Source: Cladorhizidae sp. MBARI D1340-BT2
Taxonomy: Eukaryota; Porifera; Demospongiae; Poecilosclerida; Cladorhizidae
Direction of reading: 5' to 3'
NCBI GenBank assembly: GCA_028752905.1
Contig: JAQNBH010000013.1
Span: 27,834,739-27,898,738, forward strand
Length of the DNA stretch: 64,000 nt
Shown here: positions 23,076-34,870 of the stretch, in pieces
How the letters are laid out: each line of letters starts with the position of its first letter
Numbering within the stretch: the first letter of the stretch is position 1
Notes under the pieces: model-generated
Seen by the model: only the letters and a program-made list of their open reading frames with translations
What the model was told of the DNA's origin: nothing
Database searches by the model: none
Program-made: the position numbers and the translations under genes

Positions 23076-23904
23076 CAATCGTACAAACTCTAGTCTATCC
23101 AGCTCTCAATTCTATTCCAGTAACTGATAAGAAAGTACTTCAGAAATGCTAGAGCATATAGAGAGGGCAGGACAGCTGGAAAGGAGGCAGAAACGGAAAG
23201 GAGGCAGAAACTGCAGTTAAACTTTACAAATCCAATTAGCGCATTTTTACCCAGGACATTGGATTTTGAATGGCCACCCTGACCTTGAACAACCATACAT
23301 TTTGGGGGGAGGGGGTTTGTAAAAAAAAAATTCTGACATCTTTTAAAGCTCACCTTTTGTGCAACTCCTAATTGCAATATTCACGATTAATGAGCCTGAA
23401 TTCTATTTAGTGCATGATGTTCACATTTCCATTCATAACTCTATTACAAAGCTCTACTCTAGCCATCGACACATAGAAGTGCTACAATTGTGGATAATAA
23501 GAAGTACCTGGTCTCACTGACTGGGTAAATCCTACCTTTTTGAGGAAATATTCGCGAACTTTAATATTAACAATTGTATTTAATAGTATGTAGAGAATAT
23601 TGTGTCAGTAGGTGCACTGAGCATTCATCTTTTCATCCCCCAAGTTTGAAAGACTAGAACCATGCACCGAGGAGTTTTTCAACAAGTATCAGTTATGGAC
23701 ATTTATGCTGGCTACAAGCCACCAGTCTAAAAGCATCTGCTATAGCTGGAGTAGAAGTCTAATTAAAATTTGCTTTCTGTTTTCTAACAATTACCTGAAC
23801 ACACCAACCCTAAAATATATACATGCAAATAACACAAAGTGGGGGGTGGGAATCCGGAGGGAAAAAAGCCCCCCCCCCCAAAAAAACCCCTCTGAAACAC
23901 TCAA

Positions 23905-24081
23905 TGAGCTCTCATCTCAGTTGACATAATAACATTACAATAACCTTCTCAATAATCAACTTCTCTCTCGACATTTCGACCAGATGCTCTACCCTTCATC
24001 AGGAATAATTAAGAGCATCTGGTCGAAAGTCGAGAGAGTACAATTTCAATTTCAAGTTGATGATTGAGAAGGTTATTGTAG
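23905..24081. mobile_element. Foldback/MITE element, AACCTTCTCAATAATCAACTT family
   Basis: An inverted repeat with outer arms reading ACAATAACCTTCTCAATAAT on the left and the complement near 24063-24080. Inner arms read TCGACATTTCGACCAGATGC and its complement around 24012-24040. The same family recurs at 33705-33900, 34745-34870 and 62477-62950. Confidence 0.75.
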
Positions 24082-24384
24082 CCGTGAAGCAGGACGAGCT
24101 TTTTTGTTTTTGTCTTTCTCTGTGTGTGAGATGTGCTGGACTAGTCAACACAGAGAATTGACCACTGGATGAAGCAGCCCTCAATATCACAAAGCTGAGA
24201 ATCGATTGGAGCAACTGTAGACATCGAGACAGCTGAACCAACGACTGACTGGAGTAACTCTCAATACCACCACCACTGTATATGAATGGTCAATAATCAA
24301 CAGTGCTGACTGACTACTCGACTGAACCAGCTCTCGACAATGCCACAGCTGACAGACAGCTTGACTGGTGTAGCTCTCAACATT

Positions 24385-24975
24385 GTTACAGCTAAATGCT
24401 GTAGGTATCAACATTGCCATAATGATGCTTGAATGCAGTAGCTCTCAACACTGCCACAGATAAGGGATGCTCCAAGTGCAGTAGCCTTTTGACACTGCCA
24501 CAGATAAAGGATGCTCCAAGTGTTATAGCTCTCAACACTGCCACAGATGAAGGATGCTCCAAGTGCAGTAGCTTTTGACACTGCCACAGATGAAGGATGC
24601 TCCAAGTGTTATAGCTCTCAACACTGCACAGATGAAGGATGCTCTAAGTGCAATACATCAACACTGCCACAGATGAAGGATGCTCCAAGTGCAGTAGCTC
24701 TCAACACTGCCACAGATGAAGGATGCTCCTAGTACAACAGTAGCTCTCAACACTGCCACAGATGAAGGATGCTCCAAGTACAGTAGCTCTCAACACTGCC
24801 ACAGATGAAGGATGCTCCAAGTGCAGTAGCTCTCAACACTGCCACAGATGAAGGATGCTCCAAGTACAGTAGCTCTCAACACTGCCAAAGATGAAGGATG
24901 CTCCAAGTACAGTAGCTCTCAACACTGCCACAGATGAAGGATGCTCCTAGTACAGTAGCTCTCAACACTGCAACA
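24385..24975. repeat. Minisatellite, 43-bp unit, about 13 copies
   Basis: The unit contains GCTCTCAACACTGCCACAGA then TGAAGGATGCTCCAAGTGCA. More diverged copies extend left to about 24170. The unit is not a multiple of three, so long ORFs read through it change frame at each copy; they are not genes. Confidence 0.9.
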
Positions 24976-26599
24976 GATGCAAGCGACGAAGTTGATAAGG
25001 AAGAAGATGGAACTAGAATAAAGGGAAAGGCTAGAGCTGTACAGTACACTGTTACTAATTTCCACCTTTTGAATGTGCACTCGAATAGTACCCGCAGCAA
25101 GGCAGCTCATGATATAAACAGAATGTGCACGTTCTATTCGAGGAAATATGCTACCTGTTTTATTGCAAGCTGTCAACTGTCCCGTAAGGCTTTCCAGGGG
25201 TAGCCAGCACTACTTGGGCCACTAAAGACGTCACTTATGTAGTTAGTAGCTGGAGATCTTGGACAGATCCACAGGGTATGGCTAGCAGCAGCCTTTGAGC
25301 CATCTCACAAGCTTGGATCTTTTCCAATGCAACCTGAAAATATGGTTGTTTAGTACCCCACACATGTCCAGAGCTGCAAGGCACCCGGCAATAAACAGTG
25401 AATATATAGCTGCTAGCACAACAGTCTCTAAATAACGGACACCCATTCATTCTTCCATCTAAGTTACGAGAATTAGTGTATATTATTTTTTAGGTGTGCC
25501 GGAAAAAGGAAAAACTGTTATACGAGACGGAGATGAAAAGGTAGCCGGGAGTCATCTCAAACTGCAGTCCGCTGGATTGCCTCGGCCATGAGAGGTGATG
25601 CATTATGTCTTGAACTCCCTCCACCCTGGATAGATCACACGTACGAGCAACAGTTTAGTCCTGCAAGTATTCTTCAAAGGTTGCCTCATTAAACATGCAC
25701 AGATCCAATACGCTTCGAGAATAGCACGTCACAGAGACCTTGGGATACTTAAAGACTTTTTAGAATGACAACGAAAGCAGCGCCTAACAGTACGAGCCTA
25801 ACAGTACAAGCCCCCCAAAAATGTACGTACCGTTTGCGTTGGGCTTACGTTCAACGCACAAACGTTTAATAAGAAATGCTCAAGCAACATTCAAGGAACG
25901 CACAAGAAACGCTCAAGCAACGTATTGCGAACGCAACATACGAACCGTTATTTAATTACCCAAACACGCAATCAACATTTACGGTATCCTACAGCACGTG
26001 TTTGAGAGGGCACATAAAGTCAGCCGGCCTTGGATTGTTGCGTTTTGTCGTAGCTTCTACTTCTAGAAATGGCTCTTGGGAGAACTCTCATTTCTACCTT
26101 CGCTAGTATAATACTAGGTAGAACTCCAATGCCTGTACAGCTCTAGCGCCTGCCTAAAGGAGGAGCCAGCCTTCACTTCGGTGTAGTTTTTAGTGTTATT
26201 TGCACATACTTTGGACCAGTAACTTTAACTATTGATGCCTATTGTTTGGGATGAAAATTCTGTATTGCTGTACCAAGCAGCAATGTCTTAGGAAACTACT
26301 CAGTGGGAGCCGACTGTGAGGTCAAGGCATGGAGGCTGATATATGTGCAAAGGCAATATTTCAGGTATTGGTAAGTTTGAAAGATAAATCAAATTCAGCT
26401 TTTGATTGAAATGTATAGTAGTTACCCAGGCATCCACGGAGGATAACTTTACTCTCTAGCATCTGTGGGGTCAGTGAGGGTTGTTCGATTAACTATGTAC
26501 AGATAACTGATATAGTTGTTTTGAAATTTAAAAAAAACACCTCCAGTACCACCCAAACACCACAAAAGTTTTGCCAACTTGAACAACTTCAGAAACATT

Positions 26600-27000
26600 G
26601 CTTGGCAAGTGATTTCCAAACATTCAACCCCTCCAGGTGTCTAATATACTTCTGACAATGTCTACAGTTGATCAAAATTGTGCTATGCCGCAGCTTTGGT
26701 CTTGGGCTTCACTTCTCTCCTGATGTACTTCTTCAACTCGTGCCACAGATTTTCAATGGGGCTGTCACCTGGAAACTCAGGAGGGTGTCCTCCACCAATT
26801 TATATCCTTAGCCAGCCTGGATATGTATGCATGGGGTCATTGTCCTGCATGAAGCGGTGATGGGAGCAAACATCCTTCACAAAAGATAAAAAGGGTCTGG
26901 TGAAGAATTTGAACAAAAAGTGGGGCTCTCATAATACCATCAAAGATGCCTTTTGCTTATTCCAGCCCATGTATGCACCTTCACCAAATGTTTCACCCTA
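26600..27000 (-). pseudogene. Tc1/mariner transposase C-terminal relic
   Basis: Reading the minus strand with frame changes gives VKVHTWAGIS near 26960, RFMQDNDPMHT near 26830-26860 (the second catalytic Asp region) and GDSPIENLWHELKKYIRREV KPKTK near 26700-26770, which carries the third acidic residue. A decayed C-terminal helix region follows. Stops and frameshifts occur, and the N-terminal DNA-binding half is missing. The motif set fits Tc1-like DD34E transposases. Confidence 0.75.
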
Positions 27001-27047
27001 TAATCAAATAAACAGAAGTTGAAAACATCCGTGTATACCGTACACAC

Positions 27048-30000
27048 CAGGGGTTCATACAGGATTTACAGTTTGGGAGGGAAACTCAAAACGTTTGGCA
27101 TTTACGTAATAGGCGTGTGTAAGCAAGCCGCAAGTAGGGATCTGGGGGCATGCCCCCCCCCAGAATTTTTTTTTGGAAAATCGATGCTCTCAGATTGATT
27201 CTGAGACATTTTGAGGGTACTTTTTAAGGGTACTTTCCTATATAGTTAAAGTACTAGCACATGGACAGAACATTCTAGATTATGACACAGTTGCATCTTG
27301 CCCCAGAATCTAATGACACAGATGCATCTTACCACAGAATCTACACTATCCACAGAATAATAGCACATGGACAGAACATTCTAGATTAACACATGATTGA
27401 ACTGTGACACAGAATATTATAGATTTATTCATAATTATGTATATAAAGAGCAAATGCTTCAACTATACTTAGCATTCTGCAACTAAATACGACCCAGAGA
27501 AAAACAAACCTACACAAATGGACTCAGGAACTTTTTGGGCCAGAAAGCGAGTGCGTGCTGGGTCTAGAAGAGATTCTGAGGACGATGAAGATGTAGTCCC
27601 AACTACGTCGACTAGTGATGCCTTGACTTCCACCAATTCCGAAGCATCAGTAGGTAGATCAGTGTGTTCCAAAGTGCAGAAGAGGAAACTCTACAAATCA
27701 GGGCTCAGCTACAAGAAAGAGTGGGAGCAGAAATATCCTTGGGTGTACTGCGATGATCCTAAGCAGGGCATGTTCTGCAAGCTCTGCCAGAAGCGAGGAA
27801 ATGCACCTTCTACAGCCAGGGGTGCATGGACCACTCGGGGAATTCAGGATTGGAATCACGCTACTGAACAACTCGAGGAACACAGCCAGTCAAAATGGCA
27901 CAGAGATGCTGTTACCCATGCAGAACAAGGAAAGGAGCAGAGTGTCCTACAACTGCAATGTTCAGCAGCTGCTAAGGAGGCTGAAGAAAGGAGAGCAAAG
28001 AACAGAAACATAGTGCGCTTTTGAGATCGATATATTTTCTTGCCAAAAATCGCCTGCCCCTTACAACCACATCCCTTACAACCACATTCGATCCCCTGGT
28101 CCAGTTGTAAATTGCAAATGGAGATGAACTTCTCCAGCAACATGTCAAAGAGGGGCCACAAAATGCTTAGTACACATCCAAATTTTCTGCAGTGATACTT
28201 TTAGAGGCCATCAATAGCTGGCTAGATAGGAAGCTAATTGAGAGCTTAAAATCAAGCCCATACTTCTCTGTGTTAGCTGATGAGTGTGTAGATATTAGTA
28301 CTACAGAAGAGCTGTCCATCTGTTGTCGGTGGATTGTAAATGGAAAAAACCAGAGGAGCACTTCCTTACAGTGCTCCACATATGTGCCCAAGATGCTGCC
28401 ACCATTTCAGATGCCATCTGCTCCTTCCTTGAGTCGAACAACCTGGACTATCGTAAATGAATAGGCCATGGTTATGATGGAGCGCAGCCACCTTTGCCGG
28501 AGAACGCAATGGAGTTCAAAAAAGGATGCGAACTCTAGCTGCACATTCCTTTTACATCCACTGTGCCTGCCACAGACTTCAACTAGCAAGCATGCAAGCT
28601 GCTAACAGTGTTCCAGAGATCAAGAAGATGTTTGGAACTATGGGAAATACATGTATATGGAAGCTCTTCTTCTACTCACCCAAGAAAGCAGAATCTCTTA
28701 AAGCAGTCCAGTCTGTCCTCAAGCTACCTGAGCTAAGATTGTGAAGCCTAGTGATACCAGATGGCTCTCACACCAATGCTGTGTACAGGCTATTTACCGA
28801 GAGCTTCCTGCCCTTATCGTCACCCAACAACAGCTGTATGAGACATCAGGTGATGCTGAAGCATACGCTATTGGTGTTCCCCTTGCTACTTACACTGGAG
28901 TTGCTAGTATCGTGTTCCTGTCAGAAGTTCTGGATATCCTGGCAAGGATGAATGTTTCGATGCAAGGTACTTCTGAAAATCACGACAGATCAACTCGAGC
29001 ATCTAAAGGACGAAAGAAGTGAGTGGTTGGGTTCAGTCAAGTCTGAAATATCTCTGTTGAAGGAAAAACACGATATAACACTCGGCACACATGGATCCGC
29101 ACAAAGCCGTTGGTCTTCTATCACAACCACAGCCGAGTATCGAACTCTAGCTGCAATTCCATACATCGATTCCCTTCGTTCTAAATATTGAGTCGATTTA
29201 CTGATAAAGCCGTGAAGATTGTTAACATATTCAGTCCCTCCATACTACCCGCTGAAGCATCCTTACCATCATACGGCAGCGAGCAAATCAAGATTCTTGC
29301 TGAGTTCTATGGAAAAGAAGCAGAGGTTGAGTATGCGGGGATGACTTACACCTCACCTCCATAGCTTGATGGCGATGAGCTTCTTTTAGAGTGGAAGATA
29401 TTTAGACAGGCTTTGCTAGTGGAGAAAAAGGCAATAATGGAACGTAAAGAAGAGTCGGTATCTCCTAGCATGCAAGAAATCCTGGATGAGATGAACAAGT
29501 CACATACGTACGGAGGAATTTTCCCTGAAACGTGGAAGCTATTGAATTGAACATTACAATGGCACTTCCTGTTGGCACAGCAACATTAGAGCATTCCTTT
29601 AGTCAAATGAAGTTGATTAAAACTCGCCTACGCAGTCGTCTATCTGACTCGAACCTAGAACATTTAATGAAAATTAGTATAGAGGGTCCTCCATTGACCG
29701 ATGTGGACTTTAATGCAATTCTCAATATTTTTTAACAGAAAAATAAACGCATTTTACTTTAATTTAGTACTACTGAACTCACTGTATTGTAATTTTAACC
29801 ATACATTATTGTATATCTTCGCTTACATATTAATTTTGTTAATAAATTGTTCATGCATAATTATTATAATTTTATTACTGTTGATCATCTTTGAATTTGC
29901 TATTGCTTCTACGTCCCCTTCTCTGTACTGCTCTTTTTTTCCGTTACTGTAATATATTACATAGAAATTTCATTAATATAAATGTGAAAATTCTTGGGGG

Positions 30001-30061
30001 GGGGGGGGGGAATCGTTTTTGGGGGGGGATATCCCAGGAGCCCCCCCTTTATGAAACCCTG
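27048..30061 (+). mobile_element. hAT element A with 5-bp target duplication
   Basis: The ends are CAGGGGTTCATACAGG (left) and the complement CAGGGTTTCATAAAGG (right). CACAC flanks it at 27043-27047 and 30062-30066. Subterminal inverted pieces pair a C-run plus CAGAATTTT near 27157-27175 with AAAATTCTTG plus a G-run near 29987-30010. It encodes the dead transposase at 27518-29735. Confidence 0.8.
27518..29735 (+). pseudogene. hAT-family transposase (ZMYM1/KIAA1586-like), inactivated
   Basis: The 168-codon first frame starts MDSGTFWARKRV and has a TTF-type zinc finger (CKLCQKRG, then a distal HSQSKWH). Later pieces in other frames read YFSVLADECVDISTTEELSI (first catalytic Asp, near 28260-28320), MRTLAAHSFYIHCACHRLQL (28526-28590), KPSDTRWLSH (28743-28772) and the C-terminal hAT dimerisation block VGTATLEHSFSQMKLIKTRL near 29565-29625. 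At least five frame changes or stops interrupt it. The order and spacing match the intact relative at 52759-54945. Confidence 0.85.
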
Positions 30062-30378
30062 CACACCTTATTACACAACCATAATACAACATGCATTTTA
30101 CATATCTTGGCTTGTTCTTTCTTGCGCATGAGTCACTTTACAAATTCACCAGTGTTCTATATCAATATCTTGCCCTAGTTGTATGGCATTGATCACATCT
30201 ACAAAGTACCTAGGCGAAACCCTGCACACCCTATTACACAACCATAATACAACATGCATTTTACATATCTTGGCTTGTTCTTTCTTGCGCATGAGTCACT
30301 TTACAAATTCACCAGTGTTCTATATCAATATCTTGCCCTAGTTGTATGGCATTGATCACATCTACAAAGTACCTAGGC
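30053..30378. repeat. 163-bp tandem direct duplication
   Basis: 30053-30215 and 30216-30378 are nearly identical. Each copy starts with GAAACCCTG, the last 9 bp of hAT element A, and continues into its flanking DNA. The duplication therefore happened after the hAT insertion. Confidence 0.9.
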
Positions 30379-31309
30379 TATATATATATCCAATGACTTA
30401 TCCCAATCGGATTCTAATACATTGGCTCTAGCCAAACTGCCCTCAAGACACAGGCGTAGATTATCATTAGCCACTAGCAACCAACTTAGCTTCAGTGTGC
30501 CACGAAAAAGCTTCTTCACTAGATACTAATTTTCACGTAGCTAAATCCCAAAATTATGTTCAACACAGACCTGGTTGGCTTCTCTATCAGTTGGCAGTAC
30601 GCACTGCCTCAAAAAATCCACACAAGCTATTATGTCTTGCAAAGCAAGACTGGGTTCCCTTTGCTGTGAAGGAGAATGTGCAGTTGGTACGTGTCTTCTC
30701 GTCATCTTCCTGCATCTTTTCCTCTTTCGGGACAGCAGCTGTAACCAACAAAGATCTTCCGCTCCGTGGCTGTCAGGCGATACCAGTCTCGCAGTGCTTG
30801 ACAAAACTGTGGATGCTTTGCCTTGTTGCTGTCATGTCCTCCTTCAAAATACAGACGATAGCTGCAGCCTTGAATCCTCTAGATTCCAAATAATAGAATT
30901 CTCTGTTTCTTACACTAGAATAAGGCATCTTGATTCCGATGAGCTGAAAAAGAGTAACCGCTAAAGCAATGACCGTTAGCCTTTCTCCCGCCTTCGTCGA
31001 TCAACTGGACTTGCACAAGTGAAATTCAATGTACACATGCTCAACGATCCCTGCCTAACGTTTCGTTCATGTTGTTGGCGACGTTTAGCGAATGGTACAG
31101 CAACACTGTGACTAGAACGTACCACAAACGTCCAATGCAAATGGTACATAAAGTTTTGGGGGGCTTGTACAGTACATAGGTGCTAATCATTCATCCATAG
31201 TGCTAAATACCCAGATTTTTACAGTATTAGTAATACATAGGAGGCTGGATGTTTTATTAGTAGTAACTATTACTACAGCGGCTGTCTATCTATTATTGCT
31301 AAATTTCCG

Positions 31310-31765
31310 TCTTCCTGTGATGTATTATATGTTGTCATCTTGCAGCCTGTTTTCCTGAGATTAGGTGGCTGATATATTATATGCTGCCATCTTGCAGTCT
31401 GTTCTTCCTGAGATTAGGTGGCTGATGTATTATATGCTGCCATCTTGCAGCCTGTTCTTAGGTGGCTGATGTATTATATGGTGCCAACTTGTAGCCTGAG
31501 ATTAGGTGACTGATGTATGCTGCCATCTTGCAGCCTGTTCTTAGGTGGCTGATGTATTATATGCTGCCATCTTGCAGCCTGTTCTTCCTGAGATTAGGTG
31601 ACTGATGTATGCTGCCATCTTGCAGCCTGTTCTTCCTGAGATTAGGTGACTGATGTATGCTGCCATCTTGCAGCCTGTTCTTAGGTGGCTGATGTATTAT
31701 ATGCTGCCACCTTGCAGCCTGTTCTTAGACCTGTGGCTGATGTATTATATGCTGGCTATCTTGCA
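31310..31765. repeat. Minisatellite, ~35-55-bp unit, about 9-10 copies
   Basis: The unit contains TGATGTATTATATGCTGCCA then TCTTGCAGCCTGTTCTTCCT. Copies vary by loss of TATTATA or of the CCTGAGATTAG part. Confidence 0.85.
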
Positions 31766-31769
31766 GTGC

Positions 31770-32339
31770 ACCCAATACAGTAAATATAGAACAATGGGGC
31801 ATTAAGTGAGGGGTCCTTTGACCCACAGGCACATGCCATTGTATACAGTACATGCCAACTCCAGCTCTACTCAAGTATACATTGGGACTCCTCATCCAGG
31901 CAGCTAGGGACCAGGGCTTGCCTAAATTATTAGGCTGCACGGACATCAAAATGGCTGCCTAAACACACACATGAGGGGAAAAACACCATCTCAATATGAG
32001 AAGGGAAAAATGGGGGGAAATGCCCTCCCAAAAAGGTTTTCGGAGACCAAATGGTACTGGAAAGCTCTCCATTACTCTTTCTGTGATATTCTGTTACAGC
32101 TAGGGGAAAAAACTTTGCAACCCCCAGTTATTCTAGTTGTAAAAACATTGACACTTCTCTGGTCAAGGGAGCTTGGCACCAGTGAAAGCTAATTACCAAG
32201 CTGATTGTTGGGGACTACTTGATTTTGGCAGGCCGAGTTTTAACTGAGTCAAGCCCACATAATTTAATTGTTCTAGCAGGCAGAGAGAGAGAGCCTGGTT
32301 GTGTGGGCTATGACAAATTTCAGACAGTCTAATGAGTAC
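31770..32339. other. Intronic stretch, nothing recognised
   Basis: No repeat boundary or coding motif was seen between the minisatellite and the internal RSBN1-like exon. Confidence 0.4.
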
Positions 32340-32451
32340 CTGAGACATGGGAGGTTCATAGAGATCAATCTGGAGACTGAGGGCAACCTGGCTGAAGTCC
32401 CCTGCATGGAAACACACAACATCCTTGGTCTCTGTGTTACACAGCTTCTTC
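32340..32451 (-). CDS. RSBN1: RSBN1/KDM9-like protein, internal exon
   Basis: 112 nt between an acceptor (CCCACTGCAG, ending at 32452) and a donor (CAG|GTACTC, GT at 32339-32338). It encodes KDVVCFHAGDFSQVALSLQI and DLYEPPMSQ, closely matching the family just before the SQ/C-QW junction. It takes one base to complete a codon from the upstream exon and ends in phase 0, fitting the exon at 21738 exactly. It lies in the JmjC core between the HxD motif and the distal His. Confidence 0.9.
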
Positions 32452-32788
32452 CTGCAGTGGGCGAGGGAGACAGAGTGTGTGTGTGTGTGTGCACAAGCGC
32501 ACAAGAGAAAAGTGTAAGAGAGATATGGGAGAAAATAGAGAGAGAATCCTGTGACATTATGTGCAGTCTATAGAGGTCACATTGCATGGAAACAGATGGA
32601 AACAGATGTAGTTCATCCAATAATTTTTCACACATGTGTATATCCAGTGAAGCTGCGGGCAATCCCAGCAACATCAATGAATGTCCAAAGTTCAAAGTTT
32701 CTTTACACAGGCTAGGGCTAGGATTAGGTGGGCCATAACTTTGAACTTGGGACATCCATAAACGTCATGGCCTAGTAACTCCCCCCAC

Positions 32789-32821
<33 letters not shown>

Positions 32822-33439
32822 ACCCCACCACACACACACCCTTACTACTTCACTATCACCATCATCCTACGTAGCTAGCACTTGTTGGACAACAAAGTGC
32901 AATGAACAATGTACAAGGTTTGTCCACATTGCACACTGAATTTACATTACATAGTTCTCAAGGAATGCGCATCCCTTGCATCCACAGTGAATTCGAATTA
33001 TTAGAATTAGAATAACGTGCGCCATTCTGGTCCACCGGTAGGTTGTCTGAGTTAAATCAGAGCAATAAATTGAAGCGTTCAATATAACTAAGGTTGAAAA
33101 TAATTACACTCACTCACTCACATGCACTGCAGGTTGGACCTTTGATGAGACCATATCTGCTTCGTATTAGCTTTATACAAGGAAGTCCTTGATCTATGTC
33201 GTTCAGAGTTATGTACGTACATGTAGTTTTGAAGTTAGACGCAGTAAAAATCACGGCCGAGTTTCAAACAAAGTCTGGAAGTTACGACACTATTACGTAC
33301 AATACTTTAGTTGCCCAACACGCAAAGCGCCATAGAAAATGTGAGCCACACGCCAGCAGTGCAACTCGAGCCTTCGGACGGAGCGCTACGTCACTTGTGA
33401 TCTCCTGTGTTTGGATTCTCACCTTTATTTTCCCTCTTA

Positions 33440-33595
33440 ATTATGCCTCCTAAGCGTAAAAGTGGTACAAGTGATGGTGAACGGTACGTTACTGTAAGTA
33501 TTAGAGGTGACTTGACTTACAGTACATAGAAATTCGACTTACACCGCATCTTAGGAACGTAACCTTGTCATAACTTGAGGACCACCTGTACCCGC
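33440..33595 (+). mobile_element. Tigger/pogo-like remnant
   Basis: ATGCCTCCTAAGCGTAAAAG at 33444 encodes MPPKRKSGTSDGER, a start typical of Tigger/jerky transposases. Sequence ending AACTTGAGGACCACCTGTA near 33573-33591 resembles Tigger terminal repeats. No further transposase is present. The assignment rests on remembered motifs. Confidence 0.4.
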
Positions 33596-33704
33596 TGAAG
33601 TTATCCGTACTCCGCGCGGAGAAGTAATGCATCCCTGTCTCAGTGTTAGTCACTCACAAGTTTGACATTTGTTTGTGCACATAGAACATATATTCCATAA
33701 GACA

Positions 33705-33900
33705 AAATCATAATAACGTTCTCAATAATCAACTTGAACTTTTACTCTCCCGACATTTCGACAAGATGCTCTAGACTTCATCAGTTTATTCCTGATGAAG
33801 GCTGGAGCATCTAGTCGAAACATCGAGAAAGTATAAAAATGCAAGTTGATTATTGAGAAGGTTATTGTAATTTCATTGTCAACTAAGAGTACATTCAACT
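33705..33900. mobile_element. Foldback/MITE element, AACCTTCTCAATAATCAACTT family
   Basis: Left arm CGTTCTCAATAATCAACTTG, inner CGACATTTCGACAAGATGCT and ACTTCATCAG; the right half repeats these in reverse complement (CCTGATGAAGGCTGGAGCAT, then TTGATTATTGAGAAGGTTAT). Confidence 0.75.
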
Positions 33901-34049
33901 AAGAGTACATGTACATGTACTGTATATTATAATAGTCTTTCATAAATTTTCTGAGATATGAAAACTGGTTTGGGTTAGAGATTATTTCTAAATTTCCAAA
34001 ATTATGAAAATATTAAAAAATTTCATTAAAATTTTATAATTTAAAAATA

Positions 34050-34165
34050 CTCCCTGATCTACCCACCGAGTTTGGTTAAAATCAGTTGAGGCATTTGGCC
34101 AGGCATAAGCCATACACACGCAGACAGACAGACAGACATTTTCAACTTCATTTATATAGATAAGT
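34050..34165 (+). mobile_element. Possible 3' tail of a non-LTR element
   Basis: GAGTTTGGTTAAAATCAGTT, then GGCCAGGCATAAGCCATACA and a CAGA run ending TTATATAGATA, looks like the 3' end of RTE-type LINE copies in invertebrates. No coding part is attached. Confidence 0.3.
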
Positions 34166-34744
34166 ACTATCTGTGCCTGCGGCCAAACTAGCTAGCTAGA
34201 CTAGCTACGACTTAGCTAGCTAAACTAGCTACGACTATGTATCTAGCTAAAGAGATGTTGCTATATTTGTACATACCTCCTGTGTCTGAGCCTTTCTCTC
34301 AGCTCTTTCCTCTTTCTTCTCTGAAGCAAATTTTCCCGTGCATGTGTATAGCCGAATGGCAAGAAAAGAAAGCCAGCAACAACCCCACCTCAACTACTGA
34401 TACAGTGTTTGTTTTTGACACGACTTTCTCGTGGAGATGGTAGTAGTGGTTAATTGATTGATCTTTTCTCTGTATGGTTTATTTCAATGCTAAGCTAAGT
34501 GTGGATGCAATGAATGCGCATCGACTTTGAATGCTTTTTCCCTACTGTAGGACCCAATACACGTCGGTCAATATGCATCAGCTTTGGTGTAATGTGGACA
34601 GGCCTACTCTATAGTAATAATAATAAATTAAAAAATTATAATAAAATAATATTTAAAACAACAACAATAACAACAAGAGCAATCAGAGACTTGCAGAGTC
34701 CGCCACTTCCAACAACTTTTCTTTCTTAACAAAACTATATTGGA

Positions 34745-34870
34745 TTCTCAATACTCTCAGTTGACATGTAATAACATTACAATAACCTTCTCAATGATCA
34801 ACTTGAAATTGTATTCTCTCGACGTTTCGACAGATTCTCTAGCCTTCATCAGGAATAAATATATTGGATT
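34745..34870. mobile_element. Foldback/MITE half element
   Basis: Only the left half of the family is present: CTCAGTTGACATGTAATAAC, then ACCTTCTCAATGATCAACTT and TCTCTCGACGTTTCGACAGA, ending with CCTTCATCAGG. Confidence 0.65.

Larger units (their letters stand above)
25806..31168. mobile_element. 5.4-kb terminal-inverted-repeat element with nested insertions
   Basis: The left end ACAAGCCCCCCAAAAATGTA and the right end, complement ACAAGCCCCCCAAAACTTTA, match for about 45 bp including GTACC-TTTGC-TTGG. The 5-bp duplication ACAGT flanks it at 25801-25805 and 31169-31173. Its own transposase was not recognised. ORFs at 25876-26106 (plus) and 30541-30804 (minus, basic, RKRKRCRKMTRR) may be remnants. 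The Tc1 relic (26.6-27.0 kb) and the hAT element (27048-30061) lie inside, so this element is the oldest of the nest or was scaffolded around them. Confidence 0.65.
21739..32339 (-). other. 10.6-kb intron of the RSBN1-like gene
   Basis: Bounded by GT at 32339-32338 and AG at 21740-21739, with matching phase 0 on both sides. It holds two minisatellites, a foldback element, and a 5.4-kb inverted-repeat element with nested Tc1 and hAT insertions. At 21900-22700 nothing was recognised. A small minus-strand ORF at 25235-25450 shows no family match. Confidence 0.85.
32915..34605. mobile_element. TIR element, AAGGYYTRTCCACAYTGCAC family, copy 1
   Basis: The left end AAGGTTTGTCCACATTGCAC and the right end complement AGGCCTGTCCACATTACACC pair imperfectly. 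The internal sequence near 34230-34600 (GTTGCTATATTTGTAC, CCTTTCTCTCAGCTCTTTCC, GACCCAATACACGTC) matches 57180-57600 in copy 2 at 56786-57608. Later insertions (Tigger-like, foldback and non-LTR tail) enlarge this copy. Confidence 0.6.

Noticed and set aside
24385..24975. CRISPR-like regular repeats (also at 22.7, 39.3 and 60.1 kb)
   Set aside because: Units are contiguous with no unique spacers, and there are no cas genes; these are eukaryotic minisatellites.
25235..25450. Minus ORF with an acceptor-like site and VALEKIQACEMAQRLLLAIP, a possible extra exon in the RSBN1 intron
   Set aside because: The flanking exons already join in phase without it, it has no usable donor before its stop, and no family match.
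33797..33840. Hammerhead-ribozyme-like core: CTGATGA ... GAAAC in the foldback repeat
   Set aside because: The core words are present, but stem II needs an extra unpaired base and no convincing stem III/stem I pairing with a cleavage site was found.
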